Positions 38,282 through 48,738 are shown, numbered from the stretch's first letter. The stretch: 64,000 bases of DNA from Candidatus Zipacnadia bacterium (GCA_029820995.1 JALGUG010000010.1:1-64000); one strand, 5' to 3'. A program made the numbers and translations. The notes: generated by a model from the letters alone, not told the origin.

Positions 38282-40195
38282 TCAAAACTCCTCCAGTTCG
38301 GCCTGGATCAGCTTCCCCGGGTCCTCGGACAGAATGGGCCGCAATCTCAGCCGGGCCCGACTACGGGCCACATCGAGGTTTAGCGGGAGCTCAACTGTCG
38401 CACGGGTGCCGCCGCCGGGCGCGCCCTCCAACCGAATGGAGCCCCGGTGCTCATGTGCCACCTGCTCCGCAATGGCCAGTCCGTACCCCGAGCCGCCCGG
38501 TTTCGTCGTATACCCTGGCCAGCCGAGAATCTGGGCCTGTTCGGGCGGGAAGCCGACGCCCGTGTCGGCTACGATCAGCCGTACGCCCCAGACATTGGGG
38601 CCCCCGCTCGTGGTCGCGTGGTCCTCTATGGTCTCGGCTGTCAGCGTAAGCCGCCCGCCGTCGCACATCGCCTCCAGGGCGTTGTTGACGAGATTCTGGA
38701 TCATGTTCCGGAGTCGGCCCGGATCGCCGCGGATTTCGGGCAGCCCGGGGGCAATCCGCAGCTCGACCTCCAGACCCTCCGCTCGCTGGCCTCGCGCCTG
38801 GCCGGCCGCCGTCTCGAGCAGCTCCGCACAGTTGACCACCTGGAAGTCTAATTCCTCGTGATGCAACGCGCTCAAGAAATCCTGCATGCCGGAGAAGATG
38901 CGCTCCTCCAGAGCCAGGAGTTCGTCCAGGCGCTGCGCCGCTTCCGGTTCGTGTTCTGCCAGGTCGCGGCGGAGCCCGCGCATCCGGGTGGCATGGACCG
39001 CGAGCGAGTTCTTGAGCTGGTGGATCTGGTGATAGCTGGCTCGGTGAGCCTCGGCACGGGCGACGTCCACGAAGGCGAGCACCAGTCGAAAGGCCACAGT
39101 GCTGGCCGTTTCGGGAAGCCGGTCCAGCAGGCGTCTCAGCAGGTCCTCCAGGAACTCGTGGGGTGCGTCATAGCACAGGCGGGCCAAGTTCTGGTACGCG
39201 TTGCCGTAGTCGGGGTCGGCCACCAGGGCGCGCAGAAACTGCTGCGCCGCCTCCTCCGGACGTCCGCGACGGCGACTGATGATCCCAAGGTTGTTGTGCG
39301 CGGGCGCGAAGTTCGGCTGCAACCTGAGGCAACGCTGATACTCCTCAACCGCACGGTCATAGGTCTCCGGCCGGTCGTCATACAGACAACCGAGGGCGAA
39401 GTGCACCAGGTGCGCCTCGGGCAGCAGCCGGTCCACGTGCGGCTGCTCGGCCAGTTCCTCCAGCACTTCCAGCGCCCGATCACGGCAGGAGGGATCCCGG
39501 TATTTCGCCTTGGCGTAGAGAATGCCCAGTCGTAGCCGAGCCGGGAGATGATCCGGGTTGATTTCGATAGCCTTCCGGAAGGCCTCTTCCGCCGCGGCAT
39601 CGGGCGTGCGGACGTCCTGGGCATGAACCAACCCCAGGTTGTAGTACGCGTCAGCATTACCAGGCTCCAACTCCGCGGCGCGCGCCAGCGCTTCCTCCGC
39701 CTCCGCCCAGCGCTCGCACGCGCTGTAGGCAATCCCCAGGTCGTACAGCGCATGCGCGCGCTGCGGATCGCGCCGCAGCACTTCCTCGAAGTCCGCGAGG
39801 GCCGCTTCCGCATCGCCCGCCTCGAAGGAAGTGTGCCCTCGATAGTGACGGGCGTCGAGGTGGTCAGGGTCCAGCTCCAAGGCTGTGGAAAAGCTGTGGA
39901 GAGCCGCCGCAAATTGCCGGGAATCCTTGTGGATCAGCCCCAAAGTGAAGTGGAAATCTGCATTCCGAGGAGCCAGTTCCAGAGCCTCCCGGACCTCTAC
40001 AGCGGCGCGCTCGAAGGAGCCCTGCTTATACAAAGCGACCCCCAGGTTGTGCCGCGCGCGCGCGTACTTCCCGTCCGCCCGTAGCGCCTCGCCGTACTCC
40101 GCAATGGCCTCATCGAGATGCCCGGCAGCGAGCAGGTCATCGCCACGGTCGCAGTGGTGCCGAGCAACTAGCTGGTCCTGCCGCGCATCGCTCAC
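38282..40195 (-). CDS. Soluble TPR-sensor histidine kinase
   Basis: Serial TPRs, DHp-like HQIHQLKNSLAVH, HATPase (NLVNNALEAMCDGG, DTGVGFP, GSGYGLAIAEQV). GTG start with SD. Confidence 0.9.
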   Translation of the reverse strand: MSDARQDQLVARHHCDRGDDLLAAGHLDEAIAEYGEALRADGKYARARHNLGVALYKQGSFERAAVEVREALELAPRNADFHFTLGLIHKDSRQFAAALHSFSTALELDPDHLDARHYRGHTSFEAGDAEAALADFEEVLRRDPQRAHALYDLGIAYSACERWAEAEEALARAAELEPGNADAYYNLGLVHAQDVRTPDAAAEEAFRKAIEINPDHLPARLRLGILYAKAKYRDPSCRDRALEVLEELAEQPHVDRLLPEAHLVHFALGCLYDDRPETYDRAVEEYQRCLRLQPNFAPAHNNLGIISRRRGRPEEAAQQFLRALVADPDYGNAYQNLARLCYDAPHEFLEDLLRRLLDRLPETASTVAFRLVLAFVDVARAEAHRASYHQIHQLKNSLAVHATRMRGLRRDLAEHEPEAAQRLDELLALEERIFSGMQDFLSALHHEELDFQVVNCAELLETAAGQARGQRAEGLEVELRIAPGLPEIRGDPGRLRNMIQNLVNNALEAMCDGGRLTLTAETIEDHATTSGGPNVWGVRLIVADTGVGFPPEQAQILGWPGYTTKPGGSGYGLAIAEQVAHEHRGSIRLEGAPGGGTRATVELPLNLDVARSRARLRLRPILSEDPGKLIQAELEEF

Positions 40196-40396
40196 GGTGC
40201 ACTCTCCTGAGGGGATTGTAGCCCAACAGCCGGAATCATTCAACAGTGCGGCGAGCGCTGTCCGGTCCTAAGGCAGGAGGACCACAGCTTTGGCGGAACC
40301 TTGTCGCTAAGTCTCAGCCGTCGCCGGTCATGCCGCCGAAAGCCTGGGACACCGGCGCTCCTCTCCTGCTCCGCTTCAACTCAAAGGGTGGTGACG

Positions 40397-41485
40397 ATGG
40401 GAAATACCGCCAAAGATATTGGTCTGGGGGTGGTCGGCATCGGGCTGGGCGCCGCCTTGCTCGACATTAATCACGTCGCTGATTCCCGTCTGCAGGTGCG
40501 GGCTGTCTACGACCCTCACCCGGATCGTCCCCACCAGCGTTATCAAGTCGGCAAGAGGCTCAGTTCGCTAGCCGAGGAGTTCGGCGTTGCTCATATCGCG
40601 GACACGTACGAGGCCCTGCTCTCGCGCCCCGACCTGGATTGCGTGGCCATCTTCTCGCCTTGCCCTTATCACTGCCGGCAAGTGCGGGCGGCCCTTCAGG
40701 CCGGAAAGAACGTCATCGTCACCAAACCGCTCGCGGTGTCATTGGAGGAGGCTCGCGAGTTGGTTGAACTGGTGGACCGCACTGGCCTGAAGCTTCTGGT
40801 CGCCCAGAGCATGCGCTGGAACAGCCGGTTCCGCGCGATCTATGACCTGTTTGCCAGTGGCAGGCTGGGCGAGATCAGGTTGGCGGAAAGCTACTACGTT
40901 CATGACATGCGCCCCGTCTTCGACCGGTCCCCCTGGCGCTATCAGTTGCCCCAGGACTTCATGTATGGGGGTGTGTGTCATCCCGTGGACCTGCTGCGCT
41001 GGTTTCTCGGCGAGGCGGACGAGGTATTCGCCTATGGTAGCCACGGGGGGCTGGACGCGCGCTATCCAGCAGACAAGCATGATAACTTCATCATCTCGAT
41101 CAAATATCGCAGCGGTGTCATCGCGCGGGTGCTGGGCGCCTTTGACCTCGTGCATCCGCCATCGCTTTGGAGCAGGCCCTCTCTGGTTGGAATTGCTCTA
41201 TACGGAACGAAGGCTTCGGTGTTCAACGATCGGGTCGTGTATGATTCCTACGCCCAGAGCGCACCCCAAGAAGAAGCGATCGAGCCCAAGGGCGAAGCGC
41301 TCGACCACGCGGGGGAGATCATTGGCTTTCTGCGGCATTTCGAGGATTGCCTGGTGAACGATGACAAGCCCCTGGTGGACGTCCGGGATGGCGCCCAGGT
41401 CATCGCGATCTGTTCAGCCTGCTGGGAATCGATCCGGTCCGGCCAGCCCATCAGAGTTACGCGGGAGTTCGACCTCAGTCACTAG
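40397..41485 (+). CDS. Gfo/Idh/MocA family oxidoreductase
   Basis: VVGIGLGAALLDI Rossmann start, KNVIVTKPLAVSLEEA (EKP-like). Confidence 0.9.
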   Translation: MGNTAKDIGLGVVGIGLGAALLDINHVADSRLQVRAVYDPHPDRPHQRYQVGKRLSSLAEEFGVAHIADTYEALLSRPDLDCVAIFSPCPYHCRQVRAALQAGKNVIVTKPLAVSLEEARELVELVDRTGLKLLVAQSMRWNSRFRAIYDLFASGRLGEIRLAESYYVHDMRPVFDRSPWRYQLPQDFMYGGVCHPVDLLRWFLGEADEVFAYGSHGGLDARYPADKHDNFIISIKYRSGVIARVLGAFDLVHPPSLWSRPSLVGIALYGTKASVFNDRVVYDSYAQSAPQEEAIEPKGEALDHAGEIIGFLRHFEDCLVNDDKPLVDVRDGAQVIAICSACWESIRSGQPIRVTREFDLSH

Positions 41486-41627
41486 CGCCGACCAAGAGGC
41501 GGCTGTCGAACGCCGATGACGTTGCAGGCAAGGATTCTTCGTGTGGTCGAAAACGGGCCTCTGAGGCGCTCAAGGCCCGCAGCGTCGGTTTGGCCGCATT
41601 TCATGTACGCAGCCTTGGCCCCACGCC

Positions 41628-41656
41628 TTGTCACAGGCGGGCGTTTGGGGTACAAT
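41628..41656 (+). promoter_or_regulatory. Sigma70-type promoter for the murA-mreB unit
   Basis: TTGTCA (41628-41633), 17 bp, TACAAT (41651-41656). Confidence 0.65.
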
Positions 41657-41833
41657 GTTCATCACCGCTCTGTAAGCCAGGCAAGGAGGTGACAGCGGCC
41701 GTTTTGTCACCAGGCTTCGACGGCAGAAGAGCGCACAGTTAAGAACGCAGGACACTGACGTTGCGTCGCAGCAAGGATCAGAGTCAGGGCAGCACTTCGG
41801 CCTGGGCTCGACCGACCCTAGGACTGGGGGGAG

Positions 41834-43135
41834 TTGACATTGGAGACCATCCAAATCGTGGGTGGGACGCCGCTGAGAGGCGATGTGAGGGTCAGCGGCA
41901 CTAAGAATGGCTCCCTGGCGCTCTTGGCAGCCTCGTTGCTTGTCCCGGGCGAGAGCGTTATTGAGAACCTTCCCGACGTCAGCGACGTCGGGACAATGAT
42001 TCAGATTCTCAGATCGCTGGGAGCCAAGTGCGACATGGTGGGGCCGCGGACGCTGCGTGTGAACGCGGCTCGGTTGTCAACATGTGAGGCCCCCGAAGAC
42101 CTCGTACGCAAGATGCGGGCCTCCTTCCATGTGGCCGGCCCTCTCCTGGCGCGTCTGGGCGAGGCGCGCGTCCCGCGACCTGGGGGATGCGTGATTGGTT
42201 CACGCCCCATCAACTACCACCTACAGGGCTTTGGGGCCTTGGGCGCCGAGGTGTCGGAGGAGCACGGGCTTGTGGTAATGCGCGCCTCTCGACTGCGAGG
42301 AGGCCGCATGTTCTTGCATCCTCGTTTCCGGAGTGTCGGCGCCACGTTGAACATTATGATGGCTGCGACGCTGGCGGAGGGAACCACCGTCATCGAGAAT
42401 GCTTCGCGCGATCCCGATGTGGTTGACTGCGCCCGGTTTCTGGTCGCCTGCGGGGCGAAGATCAGCGGCATCGGTGGAGCCGCCATGAAGATCACCGGTG
42501 TTCCCAGACTGCACGGCGCTCGTTTTGCGGCCTCGCCGGATCGGATGGAGGCCGGCACTCTGCTCCTGGCCGGTGCGATTACCCAGGGGGACGTGACGGT
42601 TCGGGGCGTGCGCGTGGCCGACCTGCTGTTGACCCTGGATGCGCTGCGGAGCGCTGCCAGCAAGATCCAGACGGGGCGAGGATGGATCCGGATTCAGAGC
42701 GAGGGACGGCCGAAGCACTTTGACGTGATTACGGCGCCCTTCCCGGGGTTCCCGACCGACCTGCACCCGCTGACCGTCGTGCTGATGTCCCTGGCACAGG
42801 GACGCAGTGTGATGGAGGAGACGATCTTCGAGGCCCGATTCAACTATGTGGACGAGCTCTCGCGTATGGGCGCGCAGATCCAATTGAAGGGAAACACAGC
42901 TATCGTCACAGGCGTTCCGCGACTGTCGGGAGCGTCAGTGATAGCAGTGGACCTGCGGGCCGGTGCTGCTCTGGGCCTGGCAGGGCTGGCGGCGGAGGGC
43001 GAGACGACAGTTGGTGGCTGGGAGCACGTGCGGAGAGGGTACGAGGACCTGGACCTGAAGCTGCGGTCCCTGGGCGCACAGTTGACGGAGTCGGAGCGAC
43101 CGACAGCGCGGCTAAGAAATGTTCAGTCTGGTTGA
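41834..43135 (+). CDS. murA: UDP-N-acetylglucosamine 1-carboxyvinyltransferase
   Basis: GDVRVSGTKNGSLALLAASLL, GGCVIGSRPINYHLQGFGALGAEV. TTG start (41834 or 41840). Confidence 0.93.
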   Translation: MTLETIQIVGGTPLRGDVRVSGTKNGSLALLAASLLVPGESVIENLPDVSDVGTMIQILRSLGAKCDMVGPRTLRVNAARLSTCEAPEDLVRKMRASFHVAGPLLARLGEARVPRPGGCVIGSRPINYHLQGFGALGAEVSEEHGLVVMRASRLRGGRMFLHPRFRSVGATLNIMMAATLAEGTTVIENASRDPDVVDCARFLVACGAKISGIGGAAMKITGVPRLHGARFAASPDRMEAGTLLLAGAITQGDVTVRGVRVADLLLTLDALRSAASKIQTGRGWIRIQSEGRPKHFDVITAPFPGFPTDLHPLTVVLMSLAQGRSVMEETIFEARFNYVDELSRMGAQIQLKGNTAIVTGVPRLSGASVIAVDLRAGAALGLAGLAAEGETTVGGWEHVRRGYEDLDLKLRSLGAQLTESERPTARLRNVQSG

Positions 43136-44144
43136 GGACCTGGGGATTGACCTCGGCACTGCGAACATTGTGATCTACGCGCGGAACCGGGGAGTGATTC
43201 TGCGCGAACCCTCAGTCGTTGCCGTTGCGAAAGACAGTCGGCGTGTTCTGGCGGTCGGCGAGGAAGCTCGATTGATGCTCGGCCGAACGCCCGGAAGCAT
43301 CGTGGCCAGCCGGCCGCTGCGCGATGGTGTGATCGCTGATTACACCGTCACCCGCGAGATGCTGTCGCTCCTCATCAGCAAGATCTGCGGCCGCAAGGCT
43401 CGAATCTTCAAACCCATGGTCGTGGTCTGCATTCCCTCGGGAGCCACCGGCGTCGAAAAGCGCGCCGCACGCGATGCCGCGCGTGCCGCCGGCGCACGAG
43501 AAGCACACTTGATTGAGGAACCCATGGCGGCGGCCATCGGCGCCGGTCTCCCCATCGCCAGTGCCGGCGGGAATATGGTGGTGGATATCGGCGGCGGCAC
43601 AACGGACGTCGCGGTGATCTCGCTGGGCGGCATCGTTCTGAGCGATTCGGTTCGCTTGGGCGGAACCAGGCTGGACGACGCCATCGCCCGCTACATCCGC
43701 CGCGTCCACAATCTGGCTATTGGAGAGCGGACCGCCGAGGATGTCAAGTTTCGCATTGGATCGGCCTCGCCGCTGGAGACGGAACTGACAACGGAGGTTC
43801 GGGGCCTGGACCTGATCAGCGGCCTGCCGCGCACCATCACGGTGAGCTCGGCTGAGATCCGCGAAGCAATGGCGGACCCCATCAGTCAGATCGTCGGTCG
43901 AGTCAAGACGATCCTGGAGCATACGCCTCCGGAACTCGCAGCCGACATCATCGAGCGTGGAGTAACCCTCACCGGCGGCGGGGCCCTGATGCCGGGCATG
44001 GACCAGCTCCTGGAGCGCAGCACCGGCGTCCATGTTCAGGTGGCCGATGATCCCATGACGTCCGTGGCCATCGGGACGGGCCGAGCCTTGGAAGAGCTGC
44101 CCACGCTCCGGCGGCAGAAGCAGCCCGTGCTGATGGTGGACTGA
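43119..44144 (+). CDS. mreB: Rod shape-determining protein MreB/Mbl
   Basis: EDLGIDLGTANIVIYARNRGVILREPSVVA, EEPMAAAIGAGLP, MVVDIGGGTTDVAVISLGGIV; overlaps the murA 3' end by 17 nt. Confidence 0.95.
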   Translation: MFSLVEDLGIDLGTANIVIYARNRGVILREPSVVAVAKDSRRVLAVGEEARLMLGRTPGSIVASRPLRDGVIADYTVTREMLSLLISKICGRKARIFKPMVVVCIPSGATGVEKRAARDAARAAGAREAHLIEEPMAAAIGAGLPIASAGGNMVVDIGGGTTDVAVISLGGIVLSDSVRLGGTRLDDAIARYIRRVHNLAIGERTAEDVKFRIGSASPLETELTTEVRGLDLISGLPRTITVSSAEIREAMADPISQIVGRVKTILEHTPPELAADIIERGVTLTGGGALMPGMDQLLERSTGVHVQVADDPMTSVAIGTGRALEELPTLRRQKQPVLMVD

Positions 44145-44174
44145 AACTGCCCCGCATACCACACAGCAGCGGCG

Positions 44175-44211
44175 AACGGCGCCCGCCCCGGTAGGCGCCG
44201 TTTCCTTGTTT
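44175..44211 (+). terminator. Intrinsic terminator after mreB
   Basis: AACGGCGCC-CGCCCCGGTA-GGCGCCGTT (perfect 9-bp stem) followed by T-rich TTCCTTGTTT. Confidence 0.7.
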
Positions 44212-44220
44212 GCGGACACG

Positions 44221-45402
44221 CTACCCGCTGCCGTAGGTTCTCTGGAGTTCCCGAAGGGCGAAGGCTTGACGGAGACGGCGGACGGCAGCTTGTGCGGCTT
44301 CGTCGGGCGCTAGGCCGACCGCGTCGGCATCCTGGGGGTAAACTTTCAATAGACGACGATTGCGGGCGACCACAACGGGTATTCCGTGGTCCTCCTCCAC
44401 GCGCACTTCGTAACCTCTAAGCCCGGCGCGAAGAGCGGCATTGAGCTGATCGGCCGCGGCCTGCAGCCGCGCCAGGGGCGCAGCGCCCTCCGGCGATGAA
44501 GCCGCAGCAGTAAGCAGCGGCTGTCCCCAGAGCCAGAGCTGGGCCTGCAGTTCCCCGCCGTCAAAGCAGTCCAGGGCTTCAGCTCGTTCCCAGTAGGTCA
44601 CACTCAGCCGGTTGATGTCCACATCCAGGCGTTCGAGCTTCGCCCGGATGTTGCGCAAGCGCTCGTCCGGGTACGGATGCGTCTGAAAGATGCCCAATTC
44701 GGGCTTGGGCTGCAGCCGTGTCTCCCGCGACAGCTTCTCCATCAGCGTCAGCAATCCGACGGGATTGTACGGGCTCTCATTCACGATCAGCAAGCCGAGT
44801 TCGTCGGCCTCCGTCTCGTCTTCGATTGAGTAGCCGCTCAGAAGGCCCATGCGCACGTACTGCGCGCCATAGAAGACCGTTGCAGCATCACCGATTCTGG
44901 CGCCCAGCAGCACCGCGGCTGCCGCGGCCGCCAAGGTTCCCACGAAGGCCTTCTTGTTCTTTTTGGCCTGATCCAGAGCATGGTATAGCAACGTATGAGC
45001 CATCTCGTGGGCCAGCACGCCGGCTAGCTCGTCGTCGGACTCAACAGTCTCCAGCAAGCCCCGCGTGACGTAGATGTACCCGCCGGGAAGCGCCATTGCG
45101 TTGACCATTTCCGTGTCGAGCAGCTTCACGGTGAACTTCACCGGCGGGTGCCTGACCGGCTTGACGCTGAACCGCCGCTGGGATGGGCGCTGGTGCTCCG
45201 CCAATTTCGCGACAATGCTCTCGACGCGCTCCTGAGCCTTCTGATCGTGATAGAGCTTGAAGATGTGCTCCACCTTCTCCGCGGCTCGACGACCCACGCG
45301 AGCCTCCTGCTCCGGCGACCACGGCGGACGAGCCGCGGCCGGCACCAGCAAGCCGAAGAACTGAATCCACGCCACCAGCAAGAAGCATCGACGCCAAGAC
45401 AT
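44221..45402 (-). CDS. Secreted M48 family metallopeptidase
   Basis: Signal peptide, ALPGGYIYVTRGLL, LAHEMAHTLLYHA (HExxH). Confidence 0.92.
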   Translation of the reverse strand: MSWRRCFLLVAWIQFFGLLVPAAARPPWSPEQEARVGRRAAEKVEHIFKLYHDQKAQERVESIVAKLAEHQRPSQRRFSVKPVRHPPVKFTVKLLDTEMVNAMALPGGYIYVTRGLLETVESDDELAGVLAHEMAHTLLYHALDQAKKNKKAFVGTLAAAAAAVLLGARIGDAATVFYGAQYVRMGLLSGYSIEDETEADELGLLIVNESPYNPVGLLTLMEKLSRETRLQPKPELGIFQTHPYPDERLRNIRAKLERLDVDINRLSVTYWERAEALDCFDGGELQAQLWLWGQPLLTAAASSPEGAAPLARLQAAADQLNAALRAGLRGYEVRVEEDHGIPVVVARNRRLLKVYPQDADAVGLAPDEAAQAAVRRLRQAFALRELQRTYGSG

Positions 45403-45474
45403 GGCACGCTCCCCTTAAGCTTTAGACACCCCCCAGCGTCCCAGTGTTGCGCGGTTGTGTGACGCCTGACGTCG

Positions 45475-47520
45475 TCACCGCCGCGTGCGGCCCAGGATGC
45501 CTTTGGCCACGACGACAATGGCGATCCCAACCAGGACGAACAGCAAGATTGCGGCTCCAACCAAGTACGCCCAGGTCACCCGGCCTCGCCTCGCGTGCGC
45601 AACCAGGCCCTGAGCCCCCGGCCCGGTCGTCGCTGACTGCGGCGCACTCAGTCCTCTTCGGCTCAACGCCTTGATGATCCTGTCCTCCGTCTGCGCTCGG
45701 TCGCACAGGGCACGGAACTCCTCGCGGTTCAGCGGCTCGCCCTCGCCCTGAACCTCGATAAACCGCTCCGTGGGGACCCAGTAGTCTACGTCCCCGAACA
45801 TCGGCTGGACCTCGCCTTCTCCCCGTGCGAGGCGCACCTCAGGGCAGTCCACGAACCGCACGTGCAGTTTCGTCATCTTGACGCCAATCACCGCCCAAAA
45901 CACATCGGGCGAGCGCGCTACCGGAATCATCATGCGTACGTCTCGCCTCATGTCGTCGTCCTGAGCCCAGGCGCTCAGCCACTGCTCGGCGCGAGCCATC
46001 GAGCGCCGGGCGGCATCGCCCGCGCGCTCCTCGCTCCACTTAGACGGCAGCTCTTTCAGCGGGGCGCCCACATCGCGCAAGGCCAGACAGTACGCACCGT
46101 ACATCAGCTCCTGCAGATTGCTCAGCTCCTCACCCAGGGGCTGCGGGCGCTCCACGGCGCCCTCGTCGCGTGCGTGGAGCTGCGTCAGCGCCTCCGGCCC
46201 CAACTTGTTCCGCAGCACCCCACGGAGGAACTCATAGCCGTCCCCGATACGCAGGTACGTGCTCGCGATCGGCTCCACCGCAAGATAGGGGAAAACCGTC
46301 ACTTCCAGGAGCGGCGGTGCGGCCGCTTCGGTCAATTCTAGCTGCTTGACGTGCGTCTCGCGCACCTGCGCCATCATGGACTTGAAGGCCTCGGCCAGCA
46401 GTTCCTTGTACTTGTCCGACAACTCCAGCTTGCGGCCCTCGGGCATCTTATCCGGCTTCAGCAGGGGCTCGAGCGCGTACTGCTGGTATTCGTACCATCC
46501 CGAGTCCCGATCGGGCTTAAGGTCAATCTTCCCGGAGCGGATCGCGTCAATGAAGGCCTCCATGCTCGAGATGCCCATGGCGCCTGCCTCCCAGAGGAGG
46601 AACATCTCCTTGGACTCCGAGGGCGGCAGCAGCGCCAGGCCCAGTTGATGCTTGCTCCTGAGCTGCTCGGCGAACGCCGTCGCTGCCGCCTCATCGCCGA
46701 TGGCCTTCTCTAGCCCTCCTGCTGCGGCGATCTCGGCCACCATGTCCGAGACTTCCATGCTTCGCAGCGGGTTGGTCAGCCGCGCGTACAGGTCCAGCAG
46801 AAGCTGCCGCTCTTGCTCCAGCTCGGGCTCGCCATGGATCACGTCAGCGAGGACAGCCGCCGCGGCCGTTTCTTGCTCGTCGTCCAGATTCAGCCGCTTC
46901 TGCAGCGCCGTGTCTCGCCGGAAGATGTTTGCCAGCTCCGGGCTCCAGGTATAGAAGCCCACCGGCTTGCGGCCCACGTTGGGGTTAAGAGGCGGTCCGG
47001 GGAAGCTGAAGCCGGTGAGCTGACCGCCGACCGCCAGCGCGGAGGCCACATAACGCACAGCCTCGGCGCAAGCTCCCTGCGGATAGCCGCTCAGCTTGCC
47101 ATGGCGATCAATCAGCGCCTGCAGCACCCGTTGCAGCAGCTCCCGCTTGCCCAGTTTCAGCTTCGATCCGAAGGGCCTCTCGGCGGCAAGCTCCACCGCC
47201 GCGTACATTCCGTCGTCGAACTTCTTGCCCTTCGCGGCCACCAGAGACACCGACGGCAGGAACTCAAAGCCCTGCTGCTGGGCCGCCTGGTAGGCCTCCT
47301 CATAAGTCCTGAACAGCCGCCGCGCGTACTGCGCCTGCTCGGGCTCATCCACGAACTCGTCCACCACATCAATGGCGATTCGTGCCTTCGTATTGTCAAT
47401 GGTGATCTCTCGGCCCTCCACCGTTGCCGTCCGGACGAATGTCACCTTCTGCGCCTGTGCCGGCGTGGCCGTCCCCAGCCCAACAGCCAGGACAATTCCC
47501 GCAAGTGCTCTGGTTGCCAT
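45475..47520 (-). CDS. Secreted protein of unknown function with C-terminal TM
   Basis: Signal peptide (MATRALAGIVLAVGLGTATPAQA) after SD GAGGAGGT; C-terminal LVGAAILLFVLVGIAIVVVA followed by basic residues. Confidence 0.75.
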   Translation of the reverse strand: MATRALAGIVLAVGLGTATPAQAQKVTFVRTATVEGREITIDNTKARIAIDVVDEFVDEPEQAQYARRLFRTYEEAYQAAQQQGFEFLPSVSLVAAKGKKFDDGMYAAVELAAERPFGSKLKLGKRELLQRVLQALIDRHGKLSGYPQGACAEAVRYVASALAVGGQLTGFSFPGPPLNPNVGRKPVGFYTWSPELANIFRRDTALQKRLNLDDEQETAAAAVLADVIHGEPELEQERQLLLDLYARLTNPLRSMEVSDMVAEIAAAGGLEKAIGDEAAATAFAEQLRSKHQLGLALLPPSESKEMFLLWEAGAMGISSMEAFIDAIRSGKIDLKPDRDSGWYEYQQYALEPLLKPDKMPEGRKLELSDKYKELLAEAFKSMMAQVRETHVKQLELTEAAAPPLLEVTVFPYLAVEPIASTYLRIGDGYEFLRGVLRNKLGPEALTQLHARDEGAVERPQPLGEELSNLQELMYGAYCLALRDVGAPLKELPSKWSEERAGDAARRSMARAEQWLSAWAQDDDMRRDVRMMIPVARSPDVFWAVIGVKMTKLHVRFVDCPEVRLARGEGEVQPMFGDVDYWVPTERFIEVQGEGEPLNREEFRALCDRAQTEDRIIKALSRRGLSAPQSATTGPGAQGLVAHARRGRVTWAYLVGAAILLFVLVGIAIVVVAKGILGRTRR

Positions 47521-47697
47521 TCTGATTACCTCCTCGGCCTTTTCCACTGAGACGTTGCGGGCAAGCCGCGCGTTCCGCCTCGCTCGCGCGCAGGCCGACC
47601 TTCACCGACGACGTGGTTCTCGTGCGCCCGCAGGACCTCGCCCCCTTGAGCGCGAATTGGCCTCTGCAACCGACAGGCTTCCAAGAGGCCTTCAATC

Positions 47698-48738
47698 ATG
47701 AAAGAGCGGAATGACTTTGCGCGCCTCCGACACGCGATCCTGCGTCAGGGGAAGCTGGATCGGGCGCCGCTGATTGAGCTACACGTGGACCTGCCGGTAA
47801 AGGAGGCCTTTATCGGGCGCAAGATCCAGACGGCCGCGGATGAAGCCGAGTTCTGGGTGACCGCCGGTTACGATTACGCTCCCATCGCCACCGGGCTCCT
47901 GCAGGTCGGCGGCGTCATGTCGGGCGAGGCCACACAGACGTCCGAAGGCCGATACAGTCTGTACGAAGACCGCACGGAAATCAATTGGGCCGCGGAGGGG
48001 CAGGGCATTATCCAGACCGTGGAGGATGTGGCGGCCTTTCCATGGCCGGACGCCGAGACCCTGGACCTGTCACCAATCACCGAGCTAGCCGACGCGCTGC
48101 CGGCCGAGATGCCCGTCATCGTGATTATCGGCAAGCTGTTCACTCCGGCCTGGATGCTGCTCGGCTTCGAGGGATTTGCCGAAGCCTCGCTCTTCAATCG
48201 GCCCCTGCTCGATGCAATCTTTGAGCGGATTACGGCCTTCCAATTCCGCGTCTTCGAGCGCGCAATCGAGCTGCCGAAAGTGGCCGGGATCTGGCATTCG
48301 GACGACCTGGCCTTCGGCACCGGGCTCCTGGTCTCGCCGGAGGTGTACCGTCACTACGTATTCCCATGGTACCGGCGGATGGGCGAGATCTGCCGCGCGC
48401 GCGACCTGCTGTACATCTACCACTCGGACGGCAACCTACATGAAGTGTTTGACGACCTGATTGCCTGCGGCTTCCACGCGCTGCACCCCATTGAGCCGCA
48501 GGCCATGGATGCGCGGCAGGTCAAGGCACAGGTCGGCGATCATCTCTGCCTGCTGGGCAACATTGACGTGGACCTGCTCGCTCGCGGCACGCCCGATCAG
48601 GTGCGGAAGGCCGTGCGTGCCAATCTGCGCGACCTGACGGCCGACGGGGGATATTGCCCCGGCTCGGCGAACTCGGTAACACACTATTGCCGTCTGGACA
48701 ACTACCGGGCGCTGATTGAGACGGCCTTCGAGGGCTAG
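47698..48738 (+). CDS. Uroporphyrinogen decarboxylase-like (possible corrinoid/thiol methyltransferase) protein
   Basis: URO-D fold signatures: HSDGNLHEVFDDLIACGFHALHPIEPQ, LLGNIDVDLLARGTPDQVRKAV, YCPGSANSV. Confidence 0.85.
   Translation: MKERNDFARLRHAILRQGKLDRAPLIELHVDLPVKEAFIGRKIQTAADEAEFWVTAGYDYAPIATGLLQVGGVMSGEATQTSEGRYSLYEDRTEINWAAEGQGIIQTVEDVAAFPWPDAETLDLSPITELADALPAEMPVIVIIGKLFTPAWMLLGFEGFAEASLFNRPLLDAIFERITAFQFRVFERAIELPKVAGIWHSDDLAFGTGLLVSPEVYRHYVFPWYRRMGEICRARDLLYIYHSDGNLHEVFDDLIACGFHALHPIEPQAMDARQVKAQVGDHLCLLGNIDVDLLARGTPDQVRKAVRANLRDLTADGGYCPGSANSVTHYCRLDNYRALIETAFEG

Noticed and set aside
38276-38300. CTTCAAAACTCCTCC resembling an arm of the 82-bp element
   Set aside because: No complementary arm or inner hairpin nearby; it encodes the end of the TPR histidine kinase.
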